Origin: JACMQX01 sp044225675
GTDB taxonomy: Bacteria > Pseudomonadota > Gammaproteobacteria > Burkholderiales > Burkholderiaceae_C
Reading direction: 5' to 3'
Length of the DNA stretch: 64,000 nucleotides
Assembly: GCA_044225675.1 (NCBI GenBank)
Contig: JBGAIH010000028.1
Coordinates: forward strand, 1-64,000
The position numbers and the translations under genes were made by a program. Numbering within the stretch: position 1 is the first letter of the stretch; each line of letters opens with the position of its first letter. The notes under the pieces were generated by a model. The model was not told the DNA's origin and did no database searches. It worked only from the letters and a program-made list of their open reading frames with translations. This document shows, one piece after another, positions 26,928 to 34,827 of this stretch.

Positions 26928-28610
26928 ATGACCAAGCAGGCAGCCGGGCACCTCCTCGTCGAGTGCCTCATCGCACAGGGAGTGGAACAGGCATTCGGGG
27001 TGCCCGGCGAGAGCTATCTCGCGGTGCTCGACGGCTTTCATGCCTACCGGGACCGCATCCGCTTCATCATCAATCGGCAGGAGGGTGGCGCGGCCTTCAT
27101 GGCCGAGGCCGTGGGCAAGCTGAGCGGCCGGCCGGGAATCTGCTTCGTGACGCGCGGCCCCGGAGCGACCAATGCCTCCATCGGCGTGCACACGGCGTTC
27201 CAGGACTCGACGCCGATGATCCTGTTCGTCGGCGACGTGGCCTCCGACATGCGCGACCGCGAGGCCTTTCAGGAGGTCGACTACTTCAGCTTCTTCGGCC
27301 CCCTGGCCAAGCGCGTGGAGCGCATCGACGATGCACGGCGCGTTCCCGAGTACGTGGCGCGGGCCTTTGCCACCGCGCTGAACGGGCGGCCCGGCCCGGT
27401 CGTGCTGGTGCTGCCGGAGGACATGCTGGTGCAGGAGGTCGACGTCGCGCCGCTTGCGCGGGTGGAGCCGGTCGAGGCCTGGAGCGATCCGGGCTCGCTG
27501 CGGCGGCTGCGCGAGATGCTGCTGGCGTCAGCGCGGCCGATCGTGATTGCCGGCGGCGGCGGCTGGACCCCGCAGTCGGCGCAGGCCCTCGAGCGGTTCG
27601 CCGAGAACTGGAAGCTGCCGGTGACCAATGCGTTCCGCTTCCAGGACACCTTTGACAACCATCACCCGCTGTACGCCGGCGACGTGGGCATCGGCATCAA
27701 TCCCCGGCTCGCGGCGCGCGTGAAGGACAGCGACCTGATCATCGCCATCGGGCCGCGCCTGGGCGAGATGACGACGGGCGGCTACACGCTGCTGGAAGCG
27801 CCGCGTCCTCGCCAGAAGCTGGTGCACATCCACGCGGGCGCGGAAGAGCTCCATCGCGTCTACCAGGCGGACCTGGCCATCAACGCCACCATGAACGCGG
27901 CCGCCCGATCGCTGGAGGTGCTGACGGCACCGGTGTCGGTGCCCTGGGAGAGCTGGACGCGCGACTGCCATGCGGACTATCTGGCGAATCTGGAGCCGCA
28001 GACGCTGCCTGGCGACGTCGACATGCCGGCCATCGTGGGGCTGCTGCAGAAGCACCTGCCGGCCGACGCAGTGCTGACGAACGGCGCAGGCAACTTCGCG
28101 AGCTGGGTGCACCGCTTCTATCGGCACTACGGGCTTTCGCGCGGCCTCAAGACGCAGGCGGCGCCAACGGTCGGTGCAATGGGCTACGGCGTGCCGGCGG
28201 GGATCGGTGCGGCCATCGCGACGGGGCGGCTGGCCTTCACCATCGCCGGCGACGGCGACTTCCTCATGAACGGGCAGGAACTCGCCACAGCGGTTCAGCA
28301 TGGCGCGCGCACGATCATCGTGCTGCTCAACAACGGCATGTTCGGAACCATCCGCATGCACCAGGAGCGCGAGTACCCGACGCATGTCAGTGGCTCGGGC
28401 CTGGCCAACCCCGACTTCGCGGCCCTGGCGCGCGCCTACGGCTATGCAGGCGTGCGCATCACGGCCACGGCGCAGTTCGAGCCCGAGCTGCTGGCCGCGC
28501 TGGCGCGGCCGCAGGGCACGCTGATCGAGATCATGCTGGACCCTGAGGTGATCACCACGCGTGGCACCCTCGGCGCGATCACGCAGGCGGCGCTGGCGCG
28601 CAAGGTCTGA
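26928..28610 (+). CDS. Thiamine-diphosphate-dependent enzyme, acetolactate synthase-like
   Basis: 560 residues. The Pyr domain has EQAFGVPGESYLAVLDGF and NRQEGGAAFMAEA, whose Glu is the cofactor-activating residue. The PP domain carries TIAGDGDFLMNGQELATAVQHG and LNNGMFGTIRMHQ, the GDG-x(~26)-NN ThDP/Mg motif. The middle domain is intact. It is a lone gene, not next to an ilvH small subunit, so biosynthetic acetolactate synthase is unlikely; a catabolic carboligase, decarboxylase or sulfoacetaldehyde-type enzyme is possible. Followed by a triple hairpin terminator. Confidence 0.88.
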   Translation: MTKQAAGHLLVECLIAQGVEQAFGVPGESYLAVLDGFHAYRDRIRFIINRQEGGAAFMAEAVGKLSGRPGICFVTRGPGATNASIGVHTAFQDSTPMILFVGDVASDMRDREAFQEVDYFSFFGPLAKRVERIDDARRVPEYVARAFATALNGRPGPVVLVLPEDMLVQEVDVAPLARVEPVEAWSDPGSLRRLREMLLASARPIVIAGGGGWTPQSAQALERFAENWKLPVTNAFRFQDTFDNHHPLYAGDVGIGINPRLAARVKDSDLIIAIGPRLGEMTTGGYTLLEAPRPRQKLVHIHAGAEELHRVYQADLAINATMNAAARSLEVLTAPVSVPWESWTRDCHADYLANLEPQTLPGDVDMPAIVGLLQKHLPADAVLTNGAGNFASWVHRFYRHYGLSRGLKTQAAPTVGAMGYGVPAGIGAAIATGRLAFTIAGDGDFLMNGQELATAVQHGARTIIVLLNNGMFGTIRMHQEREYPTHVSGSGLANPDFAALARAYGYAGVRITATAQFEPELLAALARPQGTLIEIMLDPEVITTRGTLGAITQAALARKV

Positions 28611-28620
28611 GAACAAAAAA

Positions 28621-28638
28621 GGGCCACTTGGGTGGCCC
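28621..28638. terminator. First of three tandem terminator hairpins
   Basis: GGGCCAC-TTGG-GTGGCCC directly after the ThDP gene stop. On the minus strand it is followed by TTTTTTG, so it ends transcription of the SWIB-histone gene. Confidence 0.75.
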
Positions 28639-28653
28639 TCGGCGAAAAGAAAT

Positions 28654-28673
28654 AGGGCCACTTGCGTGGCCCT
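28654..28673. terminator. Second of three tandem terminator hairpins
   Basis: AGGGCCAC-TTGC-GTGGCCCT, with TATTTCTTTTC on the minus-strand 3' side. Nearly identical to its neighbours. Confidence 0.7.
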
Positions 28674-28686
28674 TGCGCCCACAAAA

Positions 28687-28708
28687 AAGGGCCACTTGCG
28701 TGGCCCTT
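28687..28708. terminator. Third of three tandem terminator hairpins
   Basis: AAGGGCCAC-TTGC-GTGGCCCTT, followed on the minus strand by TTTT; it starts 22 bases after the SWIB-histone stop and is the main terminator for that gene. Confidence 0.8.
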
Positions 28709-28729
28709 GTGGCGTCAGTCAGGCAGAGC

Positions 28730-29176
28730 TTACTTGACGTGCTTGCCGATCAGGCCGGCCATTTCGAACATGGAGACCTGGGCCTTGCCGAAGATTTCCT
28801 TCAGCTTGGCGTCGGCGTTGACCATGCGCTTGTTGACCTTGTCCTGCAGGCCGTTCTTCTTGATGTACGTCCACAGCTTGCTGACGACTTCAGTGCGGGG
28901 CAGGGGGTTGGAGCCCACGACGGCGGCCAGGGCGGCGCTGGGGGTCAGGGCCTTCATGAACGCGGCGTTCGGGGTGCGCTTCTTGGCGGGGGCCTTCTTG
29001 GCAGGGGCCTTCTTCGCCGGAGCGGCCTTCTTGGCCGGAGCTGCCTTCTTCGCCGGAGCGGCCTTCTTGGCCGGAGCCTTCTTCGCCGGTGCAGCCTTCT
29101 TGGCGGGGGCCTTCTTTGCCGGTGCAGCCTTCTTCGCGGGGGCCTTTTTGGCCGGAGCTTTTTTCGCAGTTGCCAT
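28730..29176 (-). CDS. SWIB/MDM2-domain protein with histone H1-like Lys-Ala-Pro tail
   Basis: 148 residues. The first ~65 are a run of AKKAP / AKKAAP repeats, a flexible basic DNA-binding arm like histone H1 or AlgP. The rest is a SWIB domain: FMKALTPSAALAAVVG, LPRTEVVSKLWTYIKKNGLQD, KRMVNADAKLKEIFGKAQVSMFEMAGLIGKHVK. SWIB is a chromatin-associated fold; with the basic tail it is likely a nucleoid protein. ATG 29176 with AAGGA upstream. The repetitive DNA is prone to length change. Confidence 0.92.
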   Translation of the reverse strand: MATAKKAPAKKAPAKKAAPAKKAPAKKAAPAKKAPAKKAAPAKKAAPAKKAAPAKKAPAKKAPAKKRTPNAAFMKALTPSAALAAVVGSNPLPRTEVVSKLWTYIKKNGLQDKVNKRMVNADAKLKEIFGKAQVSMFEMAGLIGKHVK

Positions 29177-29210
29177 GGTTGATTTTCCTTCTAGAAGTTG
29201 ATGGACTACC

Positions 29211-29256
29211 ACTGGAGAACTGCTTCTCCACTGGCACTGCGGATGCTACTGGAGAA
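29211..29256. repeat. ACTGGAGAA repeats in the SWIB-histone leader
   Basis: ACTGGAGAA occurs at 29211-29219 and 29248-29256, with its inverse TTCTCCA at 29224-29230; the first copy and the inverse form TGGAGAA-CTGC-TTCTCCA (29213-29230). This lies 35-80 bases upstream of the histone-like gene and may be an operator. The rest of 29257-29358 is AT-rich with A and T runs and no gene seen. Confidence 0.5.
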
Positions 29257-29358
29257 AAAACGCGTTTCCAAGCGAAAAAGCACTTTTTTCATTGGGGCGT
29301 GTTGTTTTTTTCGAGGGAGCGACACACGGTTTTCCCTCTGAAAACCCGAAGCGAGGCA

Positions 29359-30291
29359 TCAGGGTGCCGACTCGCGTGCCCGCCGCGAGCCCGCCAGCAG
29401 GATCTGCGCGACCCCCGCAAGGATCACCGCGCACGCGATCCACTCGCCTGGCGTGACGGTTTCGCCAGCGAGCGCGACGCCCAGAATCAGTGCAATCAGC
29501 GGGTTCACGAAGGCATAGCTCGTGGCCAGCGCCGGCGTGGCGTGGGCCAGCAGGTACAGGTAGGCGCTGAAGGCGATCAGCGATCCGAACACCACGAGGT
29601 AGAGCCACGCGGCGACGGCCTCGCGCTGCAGGGGCCACGCCGCCTGCTCACCCACTGCGAGAGAAATCAGCATCAACACCGCGCCACCACACAACATTTC
29701 GCTTGCGAAGCCGGCCGCCCCCGAGGCCAGCGGCAGACGGTGCGTCGACAGGGTCGAGCCGAGCGACCAGCACAGCGTCGCTCCCAGCACGCAGGCGATG
29801 CCCACGGGCGCTGCCGAGAAACTGGCGCCGCGCGACAGCAGCGCGACCCCCGCGAGGCCGAGCGCCATGCCGGCCACCTCGCGCCGGCTGGTGCGCTGGC
29901 CGAACAGCCAGCTCCAGCCGCACATCATCATCGGCATGACGGCGATGAAGGTGGCGATCAGGCCCGAGCCGATGTGCTGCGAGGCAACGGCCACCAGCCC
30001 CATGCCGCCGGCCAGCATCAGCGTGCCGACCACCAGCGCATGGCGCCACTGGACGGCTGTCGGCAGGGGCTGGCGACGCAGCACGACCCAGGCCAGCAGC
30101 AGTGCGCCCGCCGTGAGGAAGCGCGTGCCCATCTGGAAGAAGGGCGGAAAGCTCGCAAGCGCCAGCCGGATCGCCAGATAGGTCGAGCCCCAGACCAGGT
30201 AGCAGGCCAGCAGGGCAGGCACCAGAAGGCGGGCCGTGCGACGTGCGGACGAGGCGGAGGGCGGGTTTGCGGTGGAGTCGAGGGGCTGCAT
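29359..30291 (-). CDS. EamA-family (YedA-like) inner-membrane exporter
   Basis: 310 residues, ten predicted helices in two EamA repeats: ALLACYLVWGSTYLAIRLALASFPPF opens the first, and VGIACVLGATLCWSLGSTLSTHRLPL the second. Family members export amino acids or metabolites. ATG 30291 is preferred over 30333. It is divergent from an Lrp gene with several palindromes between, so Lrp control in response to an amino acid is likely. Confidence 0.9.
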   Translation of the reverse strand: MQPLDSTANPPSASSARRTARLLVPALLACYLVWGSTYLAIRLALASFPPFFQMGTRFLTAGALLLAWVVLRRQPLPTAVQWRHALVVGTLMLAGGMGLVAVASQHIGSGLIATFIAVMPMMMCGWSWLFGQRTSRREVAGMALGLAGVALLSRGASFSAAPVGIACVLGATLCWSLGSTLSTHRLPLASGAAGFASEMLCGGAVLMLISLAVGEQAAWPLQREAVAAWLYLVVFGSLIAFSAYLYLLAHATPALATSYAFVNPLIALILGVALAGETVTPGEWIACAVILAGVAQILLAGSRRARESAP

Positions 30292-30334
30292 GGGATTCGA
30301 TCGTAGATTGCCGAGAGCGATGATTCCATGCATG

Positions 30335-30366
30335 ATTCAAGGACATGTCAGCATGCTGCCTTGAAT
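30335..30366. promoter_or_regulatory. Palindromic Lrp operator candidate between EamA and Lrp genes
   Basis: ATTCAAGG (30335-30342) is inverted as CCTTGAAT (30359-30366), with the perfect palindrome CAGCATGCTG (30349-30358) between them. The site is 20 bases before the Lrp gene start. Binding is inferred. Confidence 0.55.
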
Positions 30367-30385
30367 TTGAAGGGAAAATCTGCAG

Positions 30386-30877
30386 ATGGCCGAAGTTTCC
30401 GAATTCGACGCCTGGGATGGCCGTATCCTCGAAGAGCTTCAGAAGGATGCGCGTGTCACCATGGCCGAGCTGGGCCGGCGGGTGCATCTGAGCCAGCCGG
30501 CCGTGACGGAGCGGGTGCGCAAGCTGGAGCTCAGCGGCGTGATCAAGGGTTACCGGGCCGAGGTCGACCATGCGCGCCTGGGCTACGGGATCCGGGCCAT
30601 CGTGCGGGTGGGCCGCGCCGAGTACCAGCGGGTCGTGCGGTTGATCGAGCAGACACCCGAGGTCATCAATGCCTGGAACGTCACCGGCGAGGACAGCTGG
30701 GTGATGGAGATCGCGGTGATCGATGTTCCGCATCTGGACGCCGTGGTCACGAAGTTCTGTATCCTCACGGAAACCTCCACCTGCATCGTGCTCAACGCGC
30801 CGCGCGAGAACGCGGCCGTGCTGCCCGCACGCCGCGAGAACATCAAGCCAGCCATCAGAAAGGTCACCGGCAAATGA
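30386..30877 (+). CDS. Lrp/AsnC-family transcriptional regulator
   Basis: 163 residues: LEELQKDARVTMAELGRRVHLSQPAVTERVRKLELSGVIKGYRAEVD is the N-terminal HTH, followed by the RAM ligand domain (AIVRVGRAEYQRVVRLIEQTPEVINAWNVTGEDSWVMEIAV). It is divergent from the EamA exporter, a common regulator-exporter pairing. The stop overlaps the rraA-like gene by four bases, so the two are coupled. Confidence 0.93.
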   Translation: MAEVSEFDAWDGRILEELQKDARVTMAELGRRVHLSQPAVTERVRKLELSGVIKGYRAEVDHARLGYGIRAIVRVGRAEYQRVVRLIEQTPEVINAWNVTGEDSWVMEIAVIDVPHLDAVVTKFCILTETSTCIVLNAPRENAAVLPARRENIKPAIRKVTGK

Positions 30878-31371
30878 CGACGAACTTTGTCACCTGCGAC
30901 ATCTGCGACACCTACAAGAGCGACGCGAGCGGCGCCTTCCGCGTGCTTCCACCCGTCTTCCGCGACTTCGGCGCGGTCCGCAAGTTCAGCGGGCAGGTCG
31001 CCACGGTCCGGTGCTTCGAGGACAACTCGCTGGTCAAGGAAGCGGTCGATTCGCCGGGCGAGGGCCGGGTGCTGGTCGTCGACGGTGGCGGCTCGCTGCG
31101 GCGCGCCCTGCTGGGTGGCAACTTGGGCAAGGCCGCGTCGAAGAACGGCTGGGCGGGCGTGGTGATCGACGGCTGCGTGCGTGACGTTGGCGAACTGCAG
31201 ACCCAGTCGGTCGGCATTCTTGCGCTCGCCTCCATGCCGCTGCCCTGCGTCAAGCGCAATGTGGGCGAGCGCGACGTGCCGGTGCAGGTGCAGGGCGTCT
31301 GGGTGCGCCCCGGCGACTGGCTCTACGCCGACGAGGACGGCGTGGTGGTCAGCGACCGTCCGCTGGCCTGA
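30874..31371 (+). CDS. rraA: RraA family protein (RNase E regulator / HMG aldolase)
   Basis: 165 residues, the length of RraA. VLVVDGGGSLRRALLGGNLGK, GVVIDGCVRDVGELQ and LYADEDGVVVSD are family marks. It holds the complete G-x20-R-D-x2-E pattern linked to 4-hydroxy-4-methyl-2-oxoglutarate / oxaloacetate aldolase, so a catalytic role is as likely as RNase E inhibition. It overlaps lrp by four bases, an unusual partner. Its end overlaps the convergent DMT gene by 23 bases. Confidence 0.85.
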   Translation: MTTNFVTCDICDTYKSDASGAFRVLPPVFRDFGAVRKFSGQVATVRCFEDNSLVKEAVDSPGEGRVLVVDGGGSLRRALLGGNLGKAASKNGWAGVVIDGCVRDVGELQTQSVGILALASMPLPCVKRNVGERDVPVQVQGVWVRPGDWLYADEDGVVVSDRPLA

Positions 31372-32290
31372 GGTCCTGCCGCCCGGGCAGCGTTGCCAGC
31401 AGCACGCCGGCCAGCGCGATCGCGAAGGCCAGCAGCTGGAGGCCGCCCAGGCTCTCACCGAGCACGAGCACGCCCACCAGCGCCGCCGACACCGGCAGCA
31501 TCACGGTGAACACGCCGCCCTGTGAAGCCGGAATGGTCTTCAGGCCCGTCATCCAGAGCCAGACGGTCCAGACGCTGGCCGCCAGTGCATAGAAGGCGAG
31601 GAGCACCCAGATGCCGGGCGGGACGGTGCCGAAGTCGAACTGCCAGGCCTGGTACAGGCCCATGGGCGTCACCAGCACGAAGCCCCACAGATTGATCAGC
31701 GAGGTGATGCGCCGCGGCCCCAGTGCGCCCGTGAGCTTCTTGCCGATCACGGCATACGAGGCCTCGCACAGGACGGCGCCGAACACCAGCAGGTTGCCCC
31801 AGAGGGCGGTGCCAGCACGGGTGGCGGAAGCCGTGCCCGGGTGGCCCGGCTGCGCCAGCGCCAGCAGGCCGATGCCGGCGGCTGCACAGGCCACGGCGCC
31901 CCAGGTTCGCACCGCGATGCGCTCGCGCAGGAAAGCCCAGCTCAGGACCGCCACGACGGCAGGGATCGACGCCATGATGACGCCGGCCGAGACCGCGCTG
32001 GTCATGCTCACGCCATAGAGCATGCAGACCGAAAACAGGAAGTTGCCGAGGAAGGATTCGAGGAACACCAGACGCCGCGTCTGGGCGGTCATGGGCGCCT
32101 CATCGGGCGGCTTGCGCAGCCAGTGCACCATGGCCAGGCCCCCGATGCCAAAGCGCAGCCAGGCCAGCAGAAAGACGGGCAGCACCGCCACCAGCGGCTT
32201 GGACAGGGCCACATAGCTGCCCACCAGCGCCATGCTCAGTGCAAGGCAGGCACAGGCCATGAAGCGCGAGGGCGCGGGCAACGGGGACAT
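31349..32290 (-). CDS. EamA/DMT-family transporter
   Basis: 313 residues, ten membrane segments in two EamA repeats (CLALSMALVGSYVALSKPLVAVLPVFLLAWLRFG; LWGNLLVFGAVLCEASYAVIGKKLTG). ATG 32290 is the first start before the conserved region and has no clear ribosome site. It converges on the rraA-like gene with a 23-base overlap and is divergent from the GGCT-like gene. Substrate unknown. Confidence 0.88.
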   Translation of the reverse strand: MSPLPAPSRFMACACLALSMALVGSYVALSKPLVAVLPVFLLAWLRFGIGGLAMVHWLRKPPDEAPMTAQTRRLVFLESFLGNFLFSVCMLYGVSMTSAVSAGVIMASIPAVVAVLSWAFLRERIAVRTWGAVACAAAGIGLLALAQPGHPGTASATRAGTALWGNLLVFGAVLCEASYAVIGKKLTGALGPRRITSLINLWGFVLVTPMGLYQAWQFDFGTVPPGIWVLLAFYALAASVWTVWLWMTGLKTIPASQGGVFTVMLPVSAALVGVLVLGESLGGLQLLAFAIALAGVLLATLPGRQDLRPADGR

Positions 32291-32359
32291 GGGCGAAGGG
32301 GACGCGGGGGAGGGAGTCACTAGACTAGGGCATTCAGATCCGATTCGACGCCACGCATC

Positions 32360-32767
32360 ATGCCCGATCCTTCCGCACCGCACGTCTTCGTCTACGGCAC
32401 CTTGCGCCTGGGCGAACGCAATGACATCACGCGGCTTGCGCCTGCGCCGCGCTTCGTGGGCATGGGGCGGGTGGCCGGCGTCCTCTACGAAGTGAGCTGG
32501 TATCCGGGCCTGCGGCTCGGCGCTGGCCATGACGGCAGGGTGTCTGGCGAGGTGGTCGGTGAGGTCTATGCCATCACGCCCCAACTGGAGCGCCGGCTCG
32601 ACGAGATCGAGGAAGTCTGGCCCGTGCCCACCGGGGAATATGCCAAGCGCGTGCTGCCGGTGCAGGTGGATGGCGTGCCCATCGACTGCATCGTGTACGA
32701 GATCGATGCGTCACGTACCGTGGGCCGGCCCGTGATCACATCGGGCGACTGGGTGCAACGGCGCTGA
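32360..32767 (+). CDS. Gamma-glutamylcyclotransferase-like (AIG2) protein
   Basis: 135 residues. HVFVYGTLRLGERN has the YGTLR substrate loop, RVAGVLYEVSWYPGLRLG follows, and VVGEVYAITPQLERRLDEIEEVWP has the catalytic Glu region. The family cyclises gamma-glutamyl amino acids to 5-oxoproline, or acts on gamma-glutamylamines. Single gene. Confidence 0.87.
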   Translation: MPDPSAPHVFVYGTLRLGERNDITRLAPAPRFVGMGRVAGVLYEVSWYPGLRLGAGHDGRVSGEVVGEVYAITPQLERRLDEIEEVWPVPTGEYAKRVLPVQVDGVPIDCIVYEIDASRTVGRPVITSGDWVQRR

Positions 32768-32787
32768 TTTCAGATACGACACGAGTG

Positions 32788-32863
32788 TTTTGCATTGTGG
32801 GATACATGCATGCTGCACCGCAAGATTTTTTCTCAATACGAGAGATGAAATTTTGCATTGAGG
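32788..32863. repeat. TTTTGCATTG direct repeats upstream of aceA
   Basis: TTTTGCATTGTGG at 32788-32800 and TTTTGCATTGAGG at 32851-32863, 63 bases apart in the 253-base AT-rich region before aceA. A related TTTGCAAAG is at 32928-32936. They resemble TTTGCAAA-type sites used by XRE-family short-chain acyl regulators (ScfR/RamB/PccR type); that identity is inferred. Confidence 0.5.
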
Positions 32864-32906
32864 AATGAGTCTGATAAGTTGTTGAATCGAAAAGAAAAAA
32901 TTTATC

Positions 32907-32951
32907 TCTTATATAAGACATAAGATCTTTGCAAAGTCTTGTAGAAGACTT
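32907..32951. promoter_or_regulatory. Cluster of four palindromes before aceA
   Basis: TCTTATATAAGA (32907-32918), AAGATCTT (32922-32929), CTTTGCAAAG (32927-32936) and AAGTCTT-GTAG-AAGACTT (32934-32951) follow one another 70-115 bases upstream of the aceA ATG. The first could hold the -10. A multi-site regulatory region for glyoxylate shunt control is likely. Confidence 0.55.
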
Positions 32952-33020
32952 AAAGTTCATTCCAAGGCAGACGGACCGCACACGCAGCCAGCCACCGATC
33001 AACCAACCTTGGAGTGAACC

Positions 33021-34325
<1,305 letters not shown>

Positions 34326-34349
34326 TCCCCGGGCCACTGTGGTCAAAAA

Positions 34350-34378
34350 GCCCGTCGGCTCGGCCGGCGGGCTTTTTT
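34350..34378 (+). terminator. Intrinsic terminator of aceA
   Basis: GCCCGTCGGC, loop TCG, GCCGGCGGGC, then TTTTTT; ten-base stem with one G-T. The A-run on the 5' side makes it possibly bidirectional. Confidence 0.9.
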
Positions 34379-34443
34379 GTTGGCCGGATTCGTCGTAGAG
34401 TTCGGGGGTGGCCTGCATTTCCGGCAGTACCGAAGGAGACGCC

Positions 34444-34632
34444 ATGAGCGAGGGAACCGTAGCTTTCAGCCGCCAGCCATGCCCGGACTGTCAGGGGACA
34501 GGCGAGCTGCGCATCGAAAGCGAGAACATCAACGAGAACTTCGAGGTCGAGAAACAGACCGTCATCACCCAGTGCCCGCGCTGCAATGGCCTGGGTTTCC
34601 TCATGGGCGCGCAGGGTGGGGCAAACGGCTAG
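34444..34632 (+). CDS. Small two-CxxCxGxG (DnaJ zinc-finger-like) protein
   Basis: 62 residues. It has two CxxCxGxG-type knuckles, CPDCQGTG and CPRCNGLGF, separated by about 30 residues with ELRIESENINENFEVEKQ between. Together they could bind one Zn in DnaJ style. There is no J-domain or other domain. Perfect AAGGAG eight bases before ATG 34444 supports it. Function unknown; perhaps a small redox or chaperone adaptor. It is not an obvious partner of thrS. Confidence 0.82.
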   Translation: MSEGTVAFSRQPCPDCQGTGELRIESENINENFEVEKQTVITQCPRCNGLGFLMGAQGGANG

Positions 34633-34637
34633 AATCG

Positions 34638-34682
34638 ATGGCTTACCGAATCACAAGAGCGAGAAAGGCATCCTGGTTATGA
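34638..34682 (+). CDS. Possible 14-codon upstream peptide
   Basis: ATG 34638 to TGA 34682 encodes MAYRITRARKASWL. It ends three bases before the branched RNA stem at 34686. A leader-peptide role is conceivable, but there is no strong ribosome site and only one Thr codon. Low confidence. Confidence 0.2.
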   Translation: MAYRITRARKASWL

Positions 34683-34803
34683 CACCGCGAACTACACCGG
34701 CAGGTTTCCGCCGCCCCTTGGGGCGCTAGTTCGCGCATGCCAGAAGCGCCGGAGTCCCCGGTGCCTTCTCCCCCGAAAAGCGCGGCCTGATCCGCGCTTT
34801 TTT
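34683..34803 (+). ncRNA. Structured leader RNA or small RNA upstream of thrS
   Basis: By eye it folds as follows. A nine-pair stem P1 (34686-34694 with 34727-34735, CGCGAACTA/TAGTTCGCG) closes two hairpins, P2 (34699-34712, loop TTT, one bulged A) and P3 (34713-34724, GCCC-CTTG-GGGC). A hairpin P4 follows (34742-34746 with 34765-34769, inner CCGG/CCGG), then a terminator. No known RNA class was recognised. It could be a riboswitch-like attenuator of thrS-infC or an independent small RNA. Confidence 0.5.
34776..34803 (+). terminator. Intrinsic terminator or attenuator 24 bases before thrS
   Basis: AAAAGCGCGG, loop CCTGAT, CCGCGCTTTT with T-run to 34803. Because thrS begins at 34828, read-through or a promoter inside this 24-base gap would be needed; so an attenuator is likely. 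Confidence 0.8.
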
Positions 34804-34827
34804 CATGTCTCATCCCGATTCATCCTC

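Noticed and set aside
28730..29176. AKKAP repeats as a CRISPR-like or mobile repeat
   Set aside because: Repeats keep the reading frame of a basic protein tail and have no spacers.
29328..29346. GGTTTTC-N5-GAAAACC as terminator of the EamA gene
   Set aside because: Weak AT stem with no T-run directly after it on the minus strand.
34683..34740. tRNA or 4.5S RNA in the thrS upstream region
   Set aside because: The fold is branched, but there is no acceptor/CCA, T-loop GTTCGA or SRP loop; kept only as unknown structured RNA.
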